Shown here piece after piece: positions 1-7,825 of a stretch of 64,000 bases of DNA. The position numbers were made by a program, and so were the translations under genes. The notes beneath the pieces were generated by a model that was given only the letters and a program-made list of their open reading frames with translations, made no database searches and had not been told where the DNA came from. Positions within the stretch are counted from its first letter, which is position 1. Each line of letters starts with the position of its first letter. Source of the stretch: Marinomonas aquimarina (lineage in GTDB: Bacteria > Pseudomonadota > Gammaproteobacteria > Pseudomonadales > Marinomonadaceae); NCBI RefSeq assembly GCF_900089755.1, contig NZ_FLOC01000006.1, positions 117,456 through 181,455 of the forward strand. The letters run 5' to 3'.

Positions 1-107
1 GAGAAATGAGAGATGAATGGCTTGATCCAAGTTATGTCCAAGTTCTTCAAAATGAAGTACTTAAAGTAAAAAATGTATATGAGGAAAAGCATGGAACTGC
101 CAAATAG
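1..107 (+). CDS. 3' end of an unrecognised protein-coding gene (partial)
   Basis: An open frame enters from the left edge (frame of base 3) and stops at TAG 105-107. The visible tail is about 34 residues, charged and hydrophilic (rich in Glu, Lys and Val, ending HGTAK), and probably helical. The coding sequence is more A+T-rich than the genes that follow. I do not recognise the family, and the visible part is too short to assign a function. The whole gene lies mostly outside the window. It could also be a chance open frame. Confidence 0.4.
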   Translation, partial: EMRDEWLDPSYVQVLQNEVLKVKNVYEEKHGTAK

Positions 108-412
108 AGCAGTGCAAAGGCAGCTCAGCTTTAAGTAAGGGCTGATACATATCCTTCCCGATAAAATCGGGCCGTACGCAGCCCAACCCCCATCACTAAG
201 CTCCCTATCTCAACCCCTCCCTAACCCTTGCTAAGGGGAGGGAACACGAATTTCCTCAGATATGCCGCGATCTGGCACCAGCCATGACACGCTGTCGCTT
301 TTGTAAGATTAATGCTCAGTTATTTGAAATTCTTTACCTAGTGTCAAGTATCCCTAAATCTCGAACAGGGGTAGCATGCTTGGTTATTGTTAGATAACTA
401 TAGGAAGATTCG
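108..412. other. Non-coding stretch with two short hairpins; upstream region of opgG
   Basis: No convincing gene is visible in this 305-base gap. It contains a perfect 6-bp stem with an AAA loop (157-162 with 166-171) and a C-rich/G-rich inverted repeat (CCCTCCC 215-221 with GGGAGGG 236-242) resembling the short repetitive extragenic palindromes of many gammaproteobacteria. Neither hairpin is followed by a U-run, so they are not clear terminators. I could not identify a confident sigma70 promoter for the downstream gene. A Shine-Dalgarno AGGAAG lies just before its ATG. Confidence 0.5.
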
Positions 413-2065
413 ATGCGTATTAGCCTGCCGTACCCACAAGCGGAATCTCGGGGCTTGCGAGCGTTGCTAAAGAGTAGCATGCGTCTGATGAGTAAAGCCG
501 TTTTGATGGTCAGTGCTTTGGCCAGTGTCACCGCTTGTGCGGTGTCCCAGCCAACGGTCAATCCCGCTAAGGGCGAGGCGTTTAGTTACGCTTGGTTGAA
601 AGGCCATGCCCGTAATTTGGCGGAGAAGCCATTTGTCAGTGCAAAGGGCGATGTGCCGGATGTGCTGTCAAACTTGGATTGGGATGAGTATCAGCAGCTG
701 CATTTTAAACGCGAGCAGAGTTTGTGGCAGAAGGCGGATACCGCTTACCGTGCGACTTTCTTTCACCTAGGCCAAGGTTTTATCACGCCAGTACATATCA
801 ATGTGGTGGAAGACGGTAAGTCGACACCGGTGGATTATTCATCGAAGATGTTTGATTACGGTGATTCCCATGTCAATGGTAAGGCACTACCACAGGATTT
901 GGGTTTTGCGGGTTTCCGTATGCAGTTCGCGACCGATTGGGAGCGTGATATTGTGGCGTTCTTGGGGGCGAGTTATTTCCGCGCTGTCGGCGCAGAGATG
1001 CAATACGGTCTATCGGCCCGTGGTCTAGCCATTGATACGGCGATGAATAAGCCGGAAGAATTCCCGGTGTTCACCAATTTCTGGTTTGAGAAGCCAAAAC
1101 CGAACTCAGAGGAAGTGACTATCTACGCGCTACTGGACTCGGAAAGTATTACCGGTGCGTACCGCTTTGATGTAAAAGCGGGCGAGCCGCTCACCATGCG
1201 TGTCGATGCGGCCCTGTATCCACGTAAGGAAATTGAGCGCTTGGGTGTGGCACCGCTGACCAGTATGTACATGATTGGTGAGAACGACCGTCGTACCAAC
1301 TATGACTGGCGGCCAGAGATCCATGACTCCGATGGTTTGGAAATGCTAACCGGTAATGGCGAGTGGCTCTGGCGTCCATTAGGTAACCCTGAGCAGCTGC
1401 GTTTCAATGCTTACATGGATAACAATCCAAAAGGCTTTGGTTTGATGCAGCGTGACCGTAACTTTGATCATTACCTAGATGACGGTGTGTTCTATGAAAA
1501 ACGTCCACATCTTTGGATTGAGCCAATCGGTAACTGGGGTGAAGGTTCGGTGCAGCTGGTGGAAATTCCAACCCTAGACGAAACTTTCGATAACATTGTC
1601 GCGTTCTGGAACCCTGCGCAAGCAATCGTGCCAGGCCAAGAGTTGTTGTACAGCTACAACATGTACTGGGGCAGTGAAGCACCAGTGCAATCAGGTAAAG
1701 CGACGGTGCAAAGCACTTACACTGGTATCGGTGGTGTTGTCGGCAAAAAGCGTGACTACTACAGCAAGCGTTTTGCCATCGACTTTGAAGGCGATATTTT
1801 CCAAATGTTGGGGCATAGCACCAAAGTAGAGCCAGTGATCGAGGCGTCCCGTGGTCGAGTGGAAATCACTTCAGCCCGTCCGCAGCATCATATTGCTGGT
1901 TACCGTGCCATGTTTGATTTGGTGCCAGACGAGTCCGTTGAGCCGATTAATATTAAGGTGCATCTGGAAGCCAATGGTCAGCCGATTTCGGAGAGCTGGG
2001 TGTATCAGTGGAATCCACCAGCCCCTGAAGATCGTGAACTGCATAATGCAGGTCATTTGAAATAA
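413..2065 (+). CDS. opgG: OpgG/OpgD-family periplasmic glucan biosynthesis protein, probable lipoprotein
   Basis: The 550-residue protein matches the MdoG/OpgG family, which acts in the periplasm in making or branching osmoregulated periplasmic glucans. Family-like stretches include RMQFATDWERDIVAFLGASYFR near residue 180 and GEWLWRPLGNP near 320. The N-terminus has a long basic region and a hydrophobic segment (about 27-41) ending VTAC. Cys42 fits a lipobox, so the protein may be a lipoprotein instead of a soluble one. ATG 413 has a good AGGAAG ribosome site; ATG 479 (Met23) is an alternative. opgH, the usual glucosyltransferase partner, is not adjacent, and a terminator follows directly. 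OpgD is the alternative assignment. Confidence 0.85.
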   Translation: MRISLPYPQAESRGLRALLKSSMRLMSKAVLMVSALASVTACAVSQPTVNPAKGEAFSYAWLKGHARNLAEKPFVSAKGDVPDVLSNLDWDEYQQLHFKREQSLWQKADTAYRATFFHLGQGFITPVHINVVEDGKSTPVDYSSKMFDYGDSHVNGKALPQDLGFAGFRMQFATDWERDIVAFLGASYFRAVGAEMQYGLSARGLAIDTAMNKPEEFPVFTNFWFEKPKPNSEEVTIYALLDSESITGAYRFDVKAGEPLTMRVDAALYPRKEIERLGVAPLTSMYMIGENDRRTNYDWRPEIHDSDGLEMLTGNGEWLWRPLGNPEQLRFNAYMDNNPKGFGLMQRDRNFDHYLDDGVFYEKRPHLWIEPIGNWGEGSVQLVEIPTLDETFDNIVAFWNPAQAIVPGQELLYSYNMYWGSEAPVQSGKATVQSTYTGIGGVVGKKRDYYSKRFAIDFEGDIFQMLGHSTKVEPVIEASRGRVEITSARPQHHIAGYRAMFDLVPDESVEPINIKVHLEANGQPISESWVYQWNPPAPEDRELHNAGHLK

Positions 2066-2085
2066 GCCGCTCGGCTAACCATAAA

Positions 2086-2112
2086 AGCGCTCCTAACTAG
2101 GGGCGTTTTTTG
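2086..2112 (+). terminator. Rho-independent terminator after opgG
   Basis: A 9-bp stem (2086-2094 with 2099-2107, two G-U pairs) closes a 4-base loop and runs into a T-tract ending at 2111. It lies 20 bases past the opgG stop, at a convergent junction with the GNAT gene. Confidence 0.8.
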
Positions 2113-2113
2113 T

Positions 2114-2554
2114 TTATAGGGTGGTTGGGTGATAGGCCATGGCGACCAGCTCGGGCTGTTTGACGCGATAGCGGCGTAAACGCCCTTGGATATCATCTGG
2201 CAAGCTGTGCTCCTCCTCCACTAGGACAAAATCGTGCTTTTGATAGAAAGGAATTAACTCAGGCTGGTTTAAACAGAAGCAGGGCGTACGCTGAAACTCA
2301 CTGGTTAAGGCCTGTAATAGACAGCTGGCATGACCCTGCTGGCGATGCTCTGGGTGGGTGACCAATCCTGTGAGCAGCTGACAATCGCGAAACGGTTTGA
2401 GTCGCACTGCGGCGAGTATAGTGGCCCCCTGTTTGATCACCCACAGTGGCTCAGATTTGTTCGGTTTGCCGCTCGGGTAATAGGCTTGGTAAAACTTTTT
2501 GACTAAAGGAAACCACAGGGCTTCGACTTGGGTGATGGTCGCTGAAGGGCTCAA
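2114..2554 (-). CDS. GNAT-family N-acetyltransferase
   Basis: This 146-residue protein has the GNAT acetyl-CoA binding signature HRQQGHA (residues 70-76) after a strand reading LTGLVTHPE, and a C-terminal NQPELIPFYQKHDF segment typical of the last alpha/beta unit of the fold. GNAT enzymes transfer an acetyl group from acetyl-CoA to an amine; the substrate cannot be predicted here. The only in-frame start is TTG at 2554, with AGGA only 3-4 bases upstream, so the start is less certain than the family. The gene is convergent with opgG and divergent from the hydrolase. Confidence 0.75.
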   Translation of the reverse strand: MSPSATITQVEALWFPLVKKFYQAYYPSGKPNKSEPLWVIKQGATILAAVRLKPFRDCQLLTGLVTHPEHRQQGHASCLLQALTSEFQRTPCFCLNQPELIPFYQKHDFVLVEEEHSLPDDIQGRLRRYRVKQPELVAMAYHPTTL

Positions 2555-2633
2555 TTTCCTGCCTAGATGCTAGTGATTTATGTGATATCCGCTATGATAA
2601 GCGTTTTGCACCATAGCTCAACGGGAATAACGA

Positions 2634-3812
2634 ATGCGCTTACCACGTCTGCTGATCAGTCTGCTTGTATTGGGTGGCTCTTGCTGGTTGCATGCTAGCA
2701 GCTTGGTCCAGGGTGTCACTGAGCCGTTTGATGACTATCGTGAGCGTCTGCGACTGCACTTCTTAGAACGGAAAGCCTGGGTTGACCCAAGTGCACAGGG
2801 TGTGGAAGTCGAGGCTGTGCTGCCGTTTGAGCATCGTCCACAGGAACACTGTCGCAGCGACGAGCGTGTCGGTGTGTTGATGTTTCATGGCCTGTCCGAC
2901 TCGCCGTTTTCGCTACGAGATCCGGCGCGCGCCATTGCTGAGCAGTGTTTGCATACGCGGGTGATGCTGTTGCCGGGGCATGGCAGCAAGGCTGAAGATC
3001 TATTAAGCGTCAGCCGAGAGGATTGGCGCCTAGCAGTCAGCAACGCCGTAGAGCAGTTTTCAGGGGAAGTGGATACCCTCTATTTGGCGGGCTTCTCGAC
3101 GGGTGGCGCGCTGGTGACCGAATACGCTTGGCAGTACCCAGACGACATACAGGGGGTAGTGCTGTTTTCACCGTTATTTAAGATTAACAGCCGTATCGAT
3201 TGGCTGGCACCGATCTTAGCGCCCTTTATCGATTGGCTGGATCATCATCCGAGCGATGACTACGCCAAGTACGCGTCCATTCCGGTGCCAGCGATTGCGC
3301 AAGCTTATAAGTTGGCCAAGGAAGTGAAGCAGACCGTGTTGGCCACGCCAGCTCAAGCGCCCGTGTTTTTAGCGTTGTCAGAAGAGGATGCGACGGTTGA
3401 CTCCAGTGTCACCTTAGAGGTGTTTGAGCACTCGTTAGCGCAACACCCTGACAGTGCTATGGTGCTGTACAGTGTTAGCCAAGCTGAGCAAACCAAGGCT
3501 CAGGTGCAGATTGTTAATACGGATTTGCCAGAGCAGCGCATTTTTGGCTTGGCGCATATGGCCGTCCACGGTGCGCCGCACAACCCTTACTACGGGGCAC
3601 AGGGCGAATACCGTATTTGTGCCTGGTATCTGGGTGACAGGGAGCGTTATAACGAATGTCGTTTAGCGCAGAATAATTGGTATGGTGAACGTTCAGAAGC
3701 CTTGTCAGAGCGCAGTGAGTTAGCTGCGCGTTTGTCTTGGAATCCCTATTTTGATGATTTGATGCAACGTGTCTCAGGGTTTATTGCGACGACATCTGAG
3801 TCGTCGTTTTAA
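2634..3812 (+). CDS. Secreted alpha/beta hydrolase (lysophospholipase/esterase-like)
   Basis: The 392-residue protein starts with a signal peptide (MRLPRLLISLLVLGGSCWLHA, about 21 residues), so it should act in the periplasm or outside the cell. It has an alpha/beta hydrolase core: oxyanion motif HGLSDSP at 85-91, nucleophile elbow GFSTG with Ser155, a likely acid at Asp252 (SEEDATVD), and His308 or His312 as the catalytic base. Such enzymes cleave ester bonds of lipids or small molecules; the substrate is unknown. The gene stands alone, divergent from the acetyltransferase. ATG 2634 has a modest GGGAA ribosome site. Confidence 0.8.
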   Translation: MRLPRLLISLLVLGGSCWLHASSLVQGVTEPFDDYRERLRLHFLERKAWVDPSAQGVEVEAVLPFEHRPQEHCRSDERVGVLMFHGLSDSPFSLRDPARAIAEQCLHTRVMLLPGHGSKAEDLLSVSREDWRLAVSNAVEQFSGEVDTLYLAGFSTGGALVTEYAWQYPDDIQGVVLFSPLFKINSRIDWLAPILAPFIDWLDHHPSDDYAKYASIPVPAIAQAYKLAKEVKQTVLATPAQAPVFLALSEEDATVDSSVTLEVFEHSLAQHPDSAMVLYSVSQAEQTKAQVQIVNTDLPEQRIFGLAHMAVHGAPHNPYYGAQGEYRICAWYLGDRERYNECRLAQNNWYGERSEALSERSELAARLSWNPYFDDLMQRVSGFIATTSESSF

Positions 3813-3869
3813 CATCGTTAACGGGTTTGAGTTGCAACAAGCCTCTGGAATGAAAATGGTGAGGGCCCT

Positions 3870-4826
3870 ATGAGAGAAGTATTGAGCTTGCTGAGTGATA
3901 GTAAGTTTCATTCTGGTGAAGAGCTAGGGGAGGCGCTAGGGGTAACCCGAGCGGCTGTTTGGAAGCGATTGAAGAAGCTTGAAACCGTAGGGATTACCGT
4001 GCATTCCGTAAAAGGGCGTGGTTACCGTATACCGGAACGCCTGATCCTGCTGGAAGAAGGGCGCTTACGTGCCGCGGGTGTGGCGTCTGAGATCGCCATC
4101 GACATCCCGTTTGATACGCCGTCGACCAATGATGTGCTAAAGCAAAAAATTGCCTTAGGCGCGCGCTTGCCCGCCTTAGTGGTGACGGAGCATCAGACCC
4201 AAGGTAAAGGCCGCCGTGGCCGTATTTGGGAAAGTGGTGTGGCGAAGAACATTACCATGTCGTTTGCGTGGAAGTTTGAGCAGGGCCCGAGTGTGGTCGA
4301 AGGGCTTAGTCTCGCGGTCGGTGTGGTGATCGCCCAAGTCTTGCGTAACCTTGGGGTGCCTAATCCAGGCTTAAAATGGCCCAATGATATCTTGATTGAT
4401 GGTCAGAAAATCTGTGGTATTTTGCTGGAAATGATCGCCGATCAGGACGTTTGTCGTGTGGTGATTGGCATTGGTCTAAATGTTGAATCGACGCCAGAAC
4501 AGCAGGCGCGAGTGGATCAGCCGTGGACGGATTTGACCTCAAGACTGTCTTTTACCCCAGATCGCAATGAGATCATTGCGCAAATTACCCAGGGCTTGGT
4601 CGAAGTGTGTGAAGTGTTCGAACAGGGTAATGGCTTGGCCCATTATCATGCCCAATGGCAAGCGTTTGATATGCTCTACAATCAACCAGTAATGGTGTTC
4701 AGTGGTAACCGCCAGCAGACGGGGATCGCACGTGGTGTTGATACCAGTGGTGCGTTAAAGCTGGAAACCAACGATGGCATGGAACTGTTACATGGAGGCG
4801 AAATCAGTGTGCGCAAACAAGCCTAG
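3870..4826 (+). CDS. birA: Bifunctional biotin-[acetyl-CoA-carboxylase] ligase / biotin operon repressor
   Basis: BirA activates biotin with ATP to biotinyl-AMP and attaches it to the biotin carboxyl carrier protein of acetyl-CoA carboxylase. The 318-residue protein has an N-terminal winged helix (about 1-60, SGEELGEALGVTRAAVWKRL), so it may also repress biotin genes as in E. coli. The ligase domain shows the adenylate-binding loop GKGRRGR (112-118), KWPND (169-173) and KICGILLE (180-187), then a small SH3-like C-terminal domain. The start ATG 3870 has GAGG five bases upstream. Its 3' end overlaps coaX by 20 bases, suggesting translational coupling. Confidence 0.95.
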   Translation: MREVLSLLSDSKFHSGEELGEALGVTRAAVWKRLKKLETVGITVHSVKGRGYRIPERLILLEEGRLRAAGVASEIAIDIPFDTPSTNDVLKQKIALGARLPALVVTEHQTQGKGRRGRIWESGVAKNITMSFAWKFEQGPSVVEGLSLAVGVVIAQVLRNLGVPNPGLKWPNDILIDGQKICGILLEMIADQDVCRVVIGIGLNVESTPEQQARVDQPWTDLTSRLSFTPDRNEIIAQITQGLVEVCEVFEQGNGLAHYHAQWQAFDMLYNQPVMVFSGNRQQTGIARGVDTSGALKLETNDGMELLHGGEISVRKQA

Positions 4827-5553
4827 CACGCTGGTGATTGATGCGGGCAATACGCGTATCAAGTGGACCTTGTTTCAGGGACGCGAGATCCTTGATAAAT
4901 GGGCGCAAGATACGCTGGATGTGCCGCGCTGCGGGGCGCCAAGCCAGATAGTCTTCGCCAGTGTACGATCTGCTGCCGAAGACGAAAGCTTGATGGCCGA
5001 GATTCGCGCGACCTTGCCCAATACGCCATTGACCGTGGTGCACTCAGAACGCCAAGCTTGCGGTGTGCAAAATTCCTATGCTGAACCCCATCGACTGGGG
5101 GTAGATCGTTGGCTGGGCGCGATTGCTGCGTACAAAGAATACGGCGGTCCTGTGGTGATCATTGATGCCGGGACTGCGATCAAAGCTGATTTTGTTGATC
5201 AGTCTGGGGTGCACCTAGGCGGCTATATCGTGCCAGGCTTGGATCTTATGGTCAGCAGCTTGATTGATAAAACCGCTAAAATCCGCTACCAGGAAAGTGA
5301 GCAGTCGTTAGGCAGTGATGGTATACCGCACAGTACGGCGGATGCGGTGCAGCAGGGCTGCCTAGAAATGGCGCTGGGGTTTGTGCAGCGTTTGCATGAG
5401 CGGCACTGTGATGCGCGCTGGATTGCGACCGGTGGCTCGAGTCAAAAGTTAATGGCCGCCCTGGCGATTGATTGTGAGCTGGATGTGCATCTGGTCGCCA
5501 AAGGCGCGAAATATGTATTGGAAGAAGCCTTGGAAGGGTGGGAAGTAGAATGA
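4807..5553 (+). CDS. coaX: Type III pantothenate kinase
   Basis: CoaX phosphorylates pantothenate, the first step of coenzyme A synthesis. The sequence shows the three ASKHA-fold motifs: phosphate loop DAGNTRIK (12-19), GVDRWLGA (98-105) with the catalytic Asp, and DAGTAIKAD (120-128) followed by HLGGYIVPG. I chose GTG 4807 because GGAGG lies 8 bases upstream, inside birA; this gives 248 residues, the usual length. An ATG at 4792 is possible but lacks a good ribosome site. Lys126 stands where the third motif usually has Thr. birA-coaX adjacency is common, and the two are fused in some betaproteobacteria. Confidence 0.93.
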   Translation: MCANKPSTLVIDAGNTRIKWTLFQGREILDKWAQDTLDVPRCGAPSQIVFASVRSAAEDESLMAEIRATLPNTPLTVVHSERQACGVQNSYAEPHRLGVDRWLGAIAAYKEYGGPVVIIDAGTAIKADFVDQSGVHLGGYIVPGLDLMVSSLIDKTAKIRYQESEQSLGSDGIPHSTADAVQQGCLEMALGFVQRLHERHCDARWIATGGSSQKLMAALAIDCELDVHLVAKGAKYVLEEALEGWEVE

Positions 5554-6305
5554 AGTGGGTCTTTTTGCTGCTGGTGTTAGCCAATGCCGGATTTGTGGCT
5601 TGGCAGGGATTCTCTGCCGTCGATGCGGGAGCGCAACAGGCGCCCGTTTACGCGCCGCCTGTCAGTGAGCGTATCTATTTAATTGGGGAAGCACGGCCGG
5701 AGGGGGATTTGTTGGCGCAGAGCCTGCCTGAGGCGACGCTTGAGCCGGAACCTGAGTCTGAGCCGGTAGAAGAGGTGCTCTCTGAGCTTAATCAAGCTGT
5801 GGCCAATGCGGTGCAGCAGAATGCTGCCGAGCAGGATCGCCGTGAAAATTTGTTGTGTCCTGTGCTGGAGCTGGAACGCGACGCAGACCGTCGTACCGTG
5901 TCGGACGCTTTGCGCAACAATAATTTAGCTTTCAGCCAAAATGAAATCACCGGTAAACGTGATAAATATTGGCTCTATATCGCTGCTCCAGCGACCACGG
6001 CACAAGCACAAGACATCGTTGCTGAGCTGAAGTTGAAACGCATCGATAGTTATGTGATTGCTCGCGGCGAGATGAAGAACCGCATTTCCTTAGGTTTGTT
6101 TTCTTCGCAAGAGCGTGCGCAACAAGCGCAAACAATGATTGCCCAGCGTTCTGGCAAGCGTGTCAGCATCTATGAGCATGAGCGTACGGTGAAGTTGTAT
6201 GAGCTGCTTTTAGATCAACCCATTAGCGAGAATGCTTGGGCGCAATTCCTGCAACAACTGGATTTATCCAAGCTGTTAATAAAAATAGAAAAAAATCCTT
6301 GCTAG
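5550..6305 (+). CDS. SPOR-domain membrane-anchored protein
   Basis: The 251-residue protein has one N-terminal membrane anchor (about residues 3-20), an acidic Pro/Glu-rich linker (60-80), and a C-terminal SPOR domain (about 139-206: KYWLYIAAP, then RISLGLFSSQERAQQ). SPOR domains bind glycan strands lacking stem peptides and often bring proteins to the division septum, so a role in cell-wall division is likely but inferred. The start ATG 5550 overlaps the coaX stop (ATGA) with GGGAAG upstream, so it is translated with coaX. A SPOR protein after birA-coaX is common in Pseudomonas relatives. Confidence 0.85.
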   Translation: MKWVFLLLVLANAGFVAWQGFSAVDAGAQQAPVYAPPVSERIYLIGEARPEGDLLAQSLPEATLEPEPESEPVEEVLSELNQAVANAVQQNAAEQDRRENLLCPVLELERDADRRTVSDALRNNNLAFSQNEITGKRDKYWLYIAAPATTAQAQDIVAELKLKRIDSYVIARGEMKNRISLGLFSSQERAQQAQTMIAQRSGKRVSIYEHERTVKLYELLLDQPISENAWAQFLQQLDLSKLLIKIEKNPC

Positions 6306-6308
6306 TGC

Positions 6309-6336
6309 TTGCAATTGAAAAACTGATTCATATAAT
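6309..6336 (+). promoter_or_regulatory. Promoter of the tRNA-Tyr/Gly/Thr operon
   Basis: A -35 TTGCAA (6309-6314), 16-base spacer and consensus -10 TATAAT (6331-6336) are followed by GGGCTGC, a G+C-rich start region typical of stable-RNA promoters under stringent (ppGpp) control. The stringent control is inferred from that composition. Confidence 0.75.
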
Positions 6337-6381
6337 GGGCTGCACCTTTTGGGGCGTTGTGAGCAATGCTTTAAAAATCGT

Positions 6382-6465
<84 letters not shown>

Positions 6466-6468
6466 TTT

Positions 6469-6543
6469 GCGGGCATGGTATAGTGGCTATTACCTCAGCC
6501 TTCCAAGCTGAAGAGGCGGGTTCGATTCCCGCTGCCCGCTCCA
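6469..6543 (+). tRNA. glyT: tRNA-Gly (anticodon TCC)
   Basis: The acceptor GCGGGCA begins at 6469 and pairs with TGCCCGC before the encoded TCCA end (6540-6543). The anticodon stem TCAGC (6495-6499) / GCTGA (6507-6511) encloses loop CTTCCAA, giving anticodon TCC at 6502-6504. It lies three bases after tRNA-Tyr. Confidence 0.96.
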
Positions 6544-6553
6544 ATGTTTTTCT

Positions 6554-6629
6554 GCTCATGTAGCTCAGTTGGTAGAGCACACCCTTGGTAAGGGTGAGGT
6601 CGGCAGTTCAAATCTGCTCATGAGCTCCA
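6554..6629 (+). tRNA. thrT: tRNA-Thr (anticodon GGT)
   Basis: The acceptor GCTCATG (6554-6560) pairs with CATGAGC (6619-6625), followed by TCCA. The anticodon stem CACCC/GGGTG encloses loop TTGGTAA, giving anticodon GGT. In many gammaproteobacteria this gene is followed directly by tufB; here it is not. Confidence 0.96.
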
Positions 6630-6649
6630 GCATTTCTCAATGCTAAAGC

Positions 6650-6676
6650 AAGCGAAATCCAACCGCTTAGTTTTTT
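6650..6676 (+). terminator. Possible terminator of the tRNA-Tyr/Gly/Thr operon
   Basis: A 5-bp stem (AAGCG 6650-6654 with CGCTT 6664-6668) is followed two bases later by six T residues (6671-6676). The stem is short, so support is moderate. A second hairpin (AGCATT/AATGCT, 6629-6644) just after tRNA-Thr lacks a U-run. Confidence 0.45.
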
Positions 6677-6700
6677 GTCTGAATTTTGGGCAAATACCAC

Positions 6701-6729
6701 TTGCTAAATTTTAAACAAGTCGGTATCAT
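6701..6729 (+). promoter_or_regulatory. Promoter of tRNA-Trp-secE-nusG
   Basis: TTGCTA (6701-6706), a 17-base spacer and TATCAT (6724-6729) are followed by the pyrimidine- and G+C-rich stretch CCTCCGCCC. It lies 20 bases before tRNA-Trp, in the gap where tufB is found in relatives. Confidence 0.7.
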
Positions 6730-6748
6730 CCTCCGCCCATACGAATGT

Positions 6749-6824
6749 AGGCCAGTAGTTCAGCTGGTAGAGCGTCGGTCTCCAAAACCGAATGTCGGGG
6801 GTTCGAATCCCTCCTGGCCTGCCA
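6749..6824 (+). tRNA. trpT: tRNA-Trp (anticodon CCA)
   Basis: The acceptor AGGCCAG (6749-6755) pairs with CTGGCCT (6814-6820), followed by GCCA. The anticodon CCA is at 6782-6784 in a loop closed by TCGGT and ACCGA. It leads into secE-nusG, the conserved gammaproteobacterial order. Confidence 0.96.
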
Positions 6825-6864
6825 TCTTTCGTATCCAATTTCTTAGCTAGGGATCACCTGAAGT

Positions 6865-7233
6865 ATGAGTTCGAGTGCTGAAACTCAAGAGTCTCGCGGA
6901 GACGTTTTTAAGTGGGCGGTTGTAGTCCTTCTTATTGCTGTGGCTGTAGTCGGAAACAACTATTTTTCTGCTGAGTCATTGCTGTATCGCTTGATTGCTG
7001 TTTTGGTTCTGGCTGGTATTGCTGGCTTCGTTGCGCTGAATACGGCTAAAGGGCGTTCTTTTGCGAAATTAGCAAAAGAGGCGAAAACCGAAATTCGTCG
7101 TGTTGTATGGCCAACGAGACAGGAAACGGTTCAAACAACGTTGATCGTTTTGGCGGTTGTTATTTTTATGTCTCTCGTACTGTGGGGAGTAGATTCACTC
7201 CTTGGTTGGATCGTTTCCGCAGTAATAGGTTAG
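6865..7233 (+). CDS. secE: Protein translocase subunit SecE
   Basis: SecE is the essential small subunit that clamps the SecY channel in the inner membrane. The 122-residue protein has the gammaproteobacterial three-helix form: membrane segments near residues 17-32, 40-58 and 92-115, with the conserved cytoplasmic amphipathic stretch ETQ-like TEIRRVVWPTRQE (about 75-87) before the last helix. The length is close to E. coli SecE (127). It follows tRNA-Trp by 40 bases and precedes nusG by nine. Confidence 0.96.
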   Translation: MSSSAETQESRGDVFKWAVVVLLIAVAVVGNNYFSAESLLYRLIAVLVLAGIAGFVALNTAKGRSFAKLAKEAKTEIRRVVWPTRQETVQTTLIVLAVVIFMSLVLWGVDSLLGWIVSAVIG

Positions 7234-7242
7234 GAGTTGCTC

Positions 7243-7776
7243 GTGGCGAAACGATGGTATGTGGTACAAGCGTACTCAGGTTATGAAAAGCACGTGATGC
7301 GCTCGCTGAAAGAGCGAGTGGGCATTATGGGCATGGAAGATTATTTTGGCGATATCCTAGTTCCGACTGAGGAAGTGGTTGAGATTCGCGATGGCAAGAA
7401 GCGCAAGAGTGAGCGTAAATTCTACCCTGGCTATGTATTAGTTCAGATGGATATGAATGACGACTCTTGGCACCTTGTTAAAGGTACAGCGCGTGTGCTT
7501 GGCTTCATTGGCGGCACAGCGGACAAGCCATCACCGATCACGGACCGTGAAGCAGATGCGATTCTGCAACGTGTTAATGATGGTGTGGATAAGCCTCGTC
7601 CTAAGACGTTGTTTGAAGTGGGTGAAGTGGTTCGTGTTAACGAAGGTCCATTCGCTGACTTTAACGGTGTTGTGGAAGAGGTGGATTACGATAAAAGCCG
7701 AATCAAGGTGGCAGTGCTTATTTTTGGGCGCTCTACGCCGGTTGATTTGGAATTTAGTCAGGTTGAGAAGACCTGA
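7243..7776 (+). CDS. nusG: Transcription termination/antitermination factor NusG
   Basis: NusG binds RNA polymerase, suppresses pausing, and links it to Rho or to the ribosomal protein S10. The 177-residue protein starts [16 protein letters not shown] (NGN domain, about 1-110, with [10 protein letters not shown]) and ends with a KOW domain ([21 protein letters not shown], about 122-150). GTG 7243 is the start because AGGAG lies six bases upstream and the length then equals the family norm; an upstream TTG at 7237 is unlikely. It is co-transcribed with secE. Confidence 0.97.
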   Translation: MAKRWYVVQAYSGYEKHVMRSLKERVGIMGMEDYFGDILVPTEEVVEIRDGKKRKSERKFYPGYVLVQMDMNDDSWHLVKGTARVLGFIGGTADKPSPITDREADAILQRVNDGVDKPRPKTLFEVGEVVRVNEGPFADFNGVVEEVDYDKSRIKVAVLIFGRSTPVDLEFSQVEKT

Positions 7777-7825
7777 TTGTAATTAAACGGGTAGCCTTCG
7801 GGCGCTGACCCATCTGGAGTAAAAA

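Noticed and set aside
6315..6336. TTGAAA with TATAAT as the tRNA promoter
   Set aside because: The spacing is only 10 bases; TTGCAA six bases further upstream gives a proper 16-base spacer.
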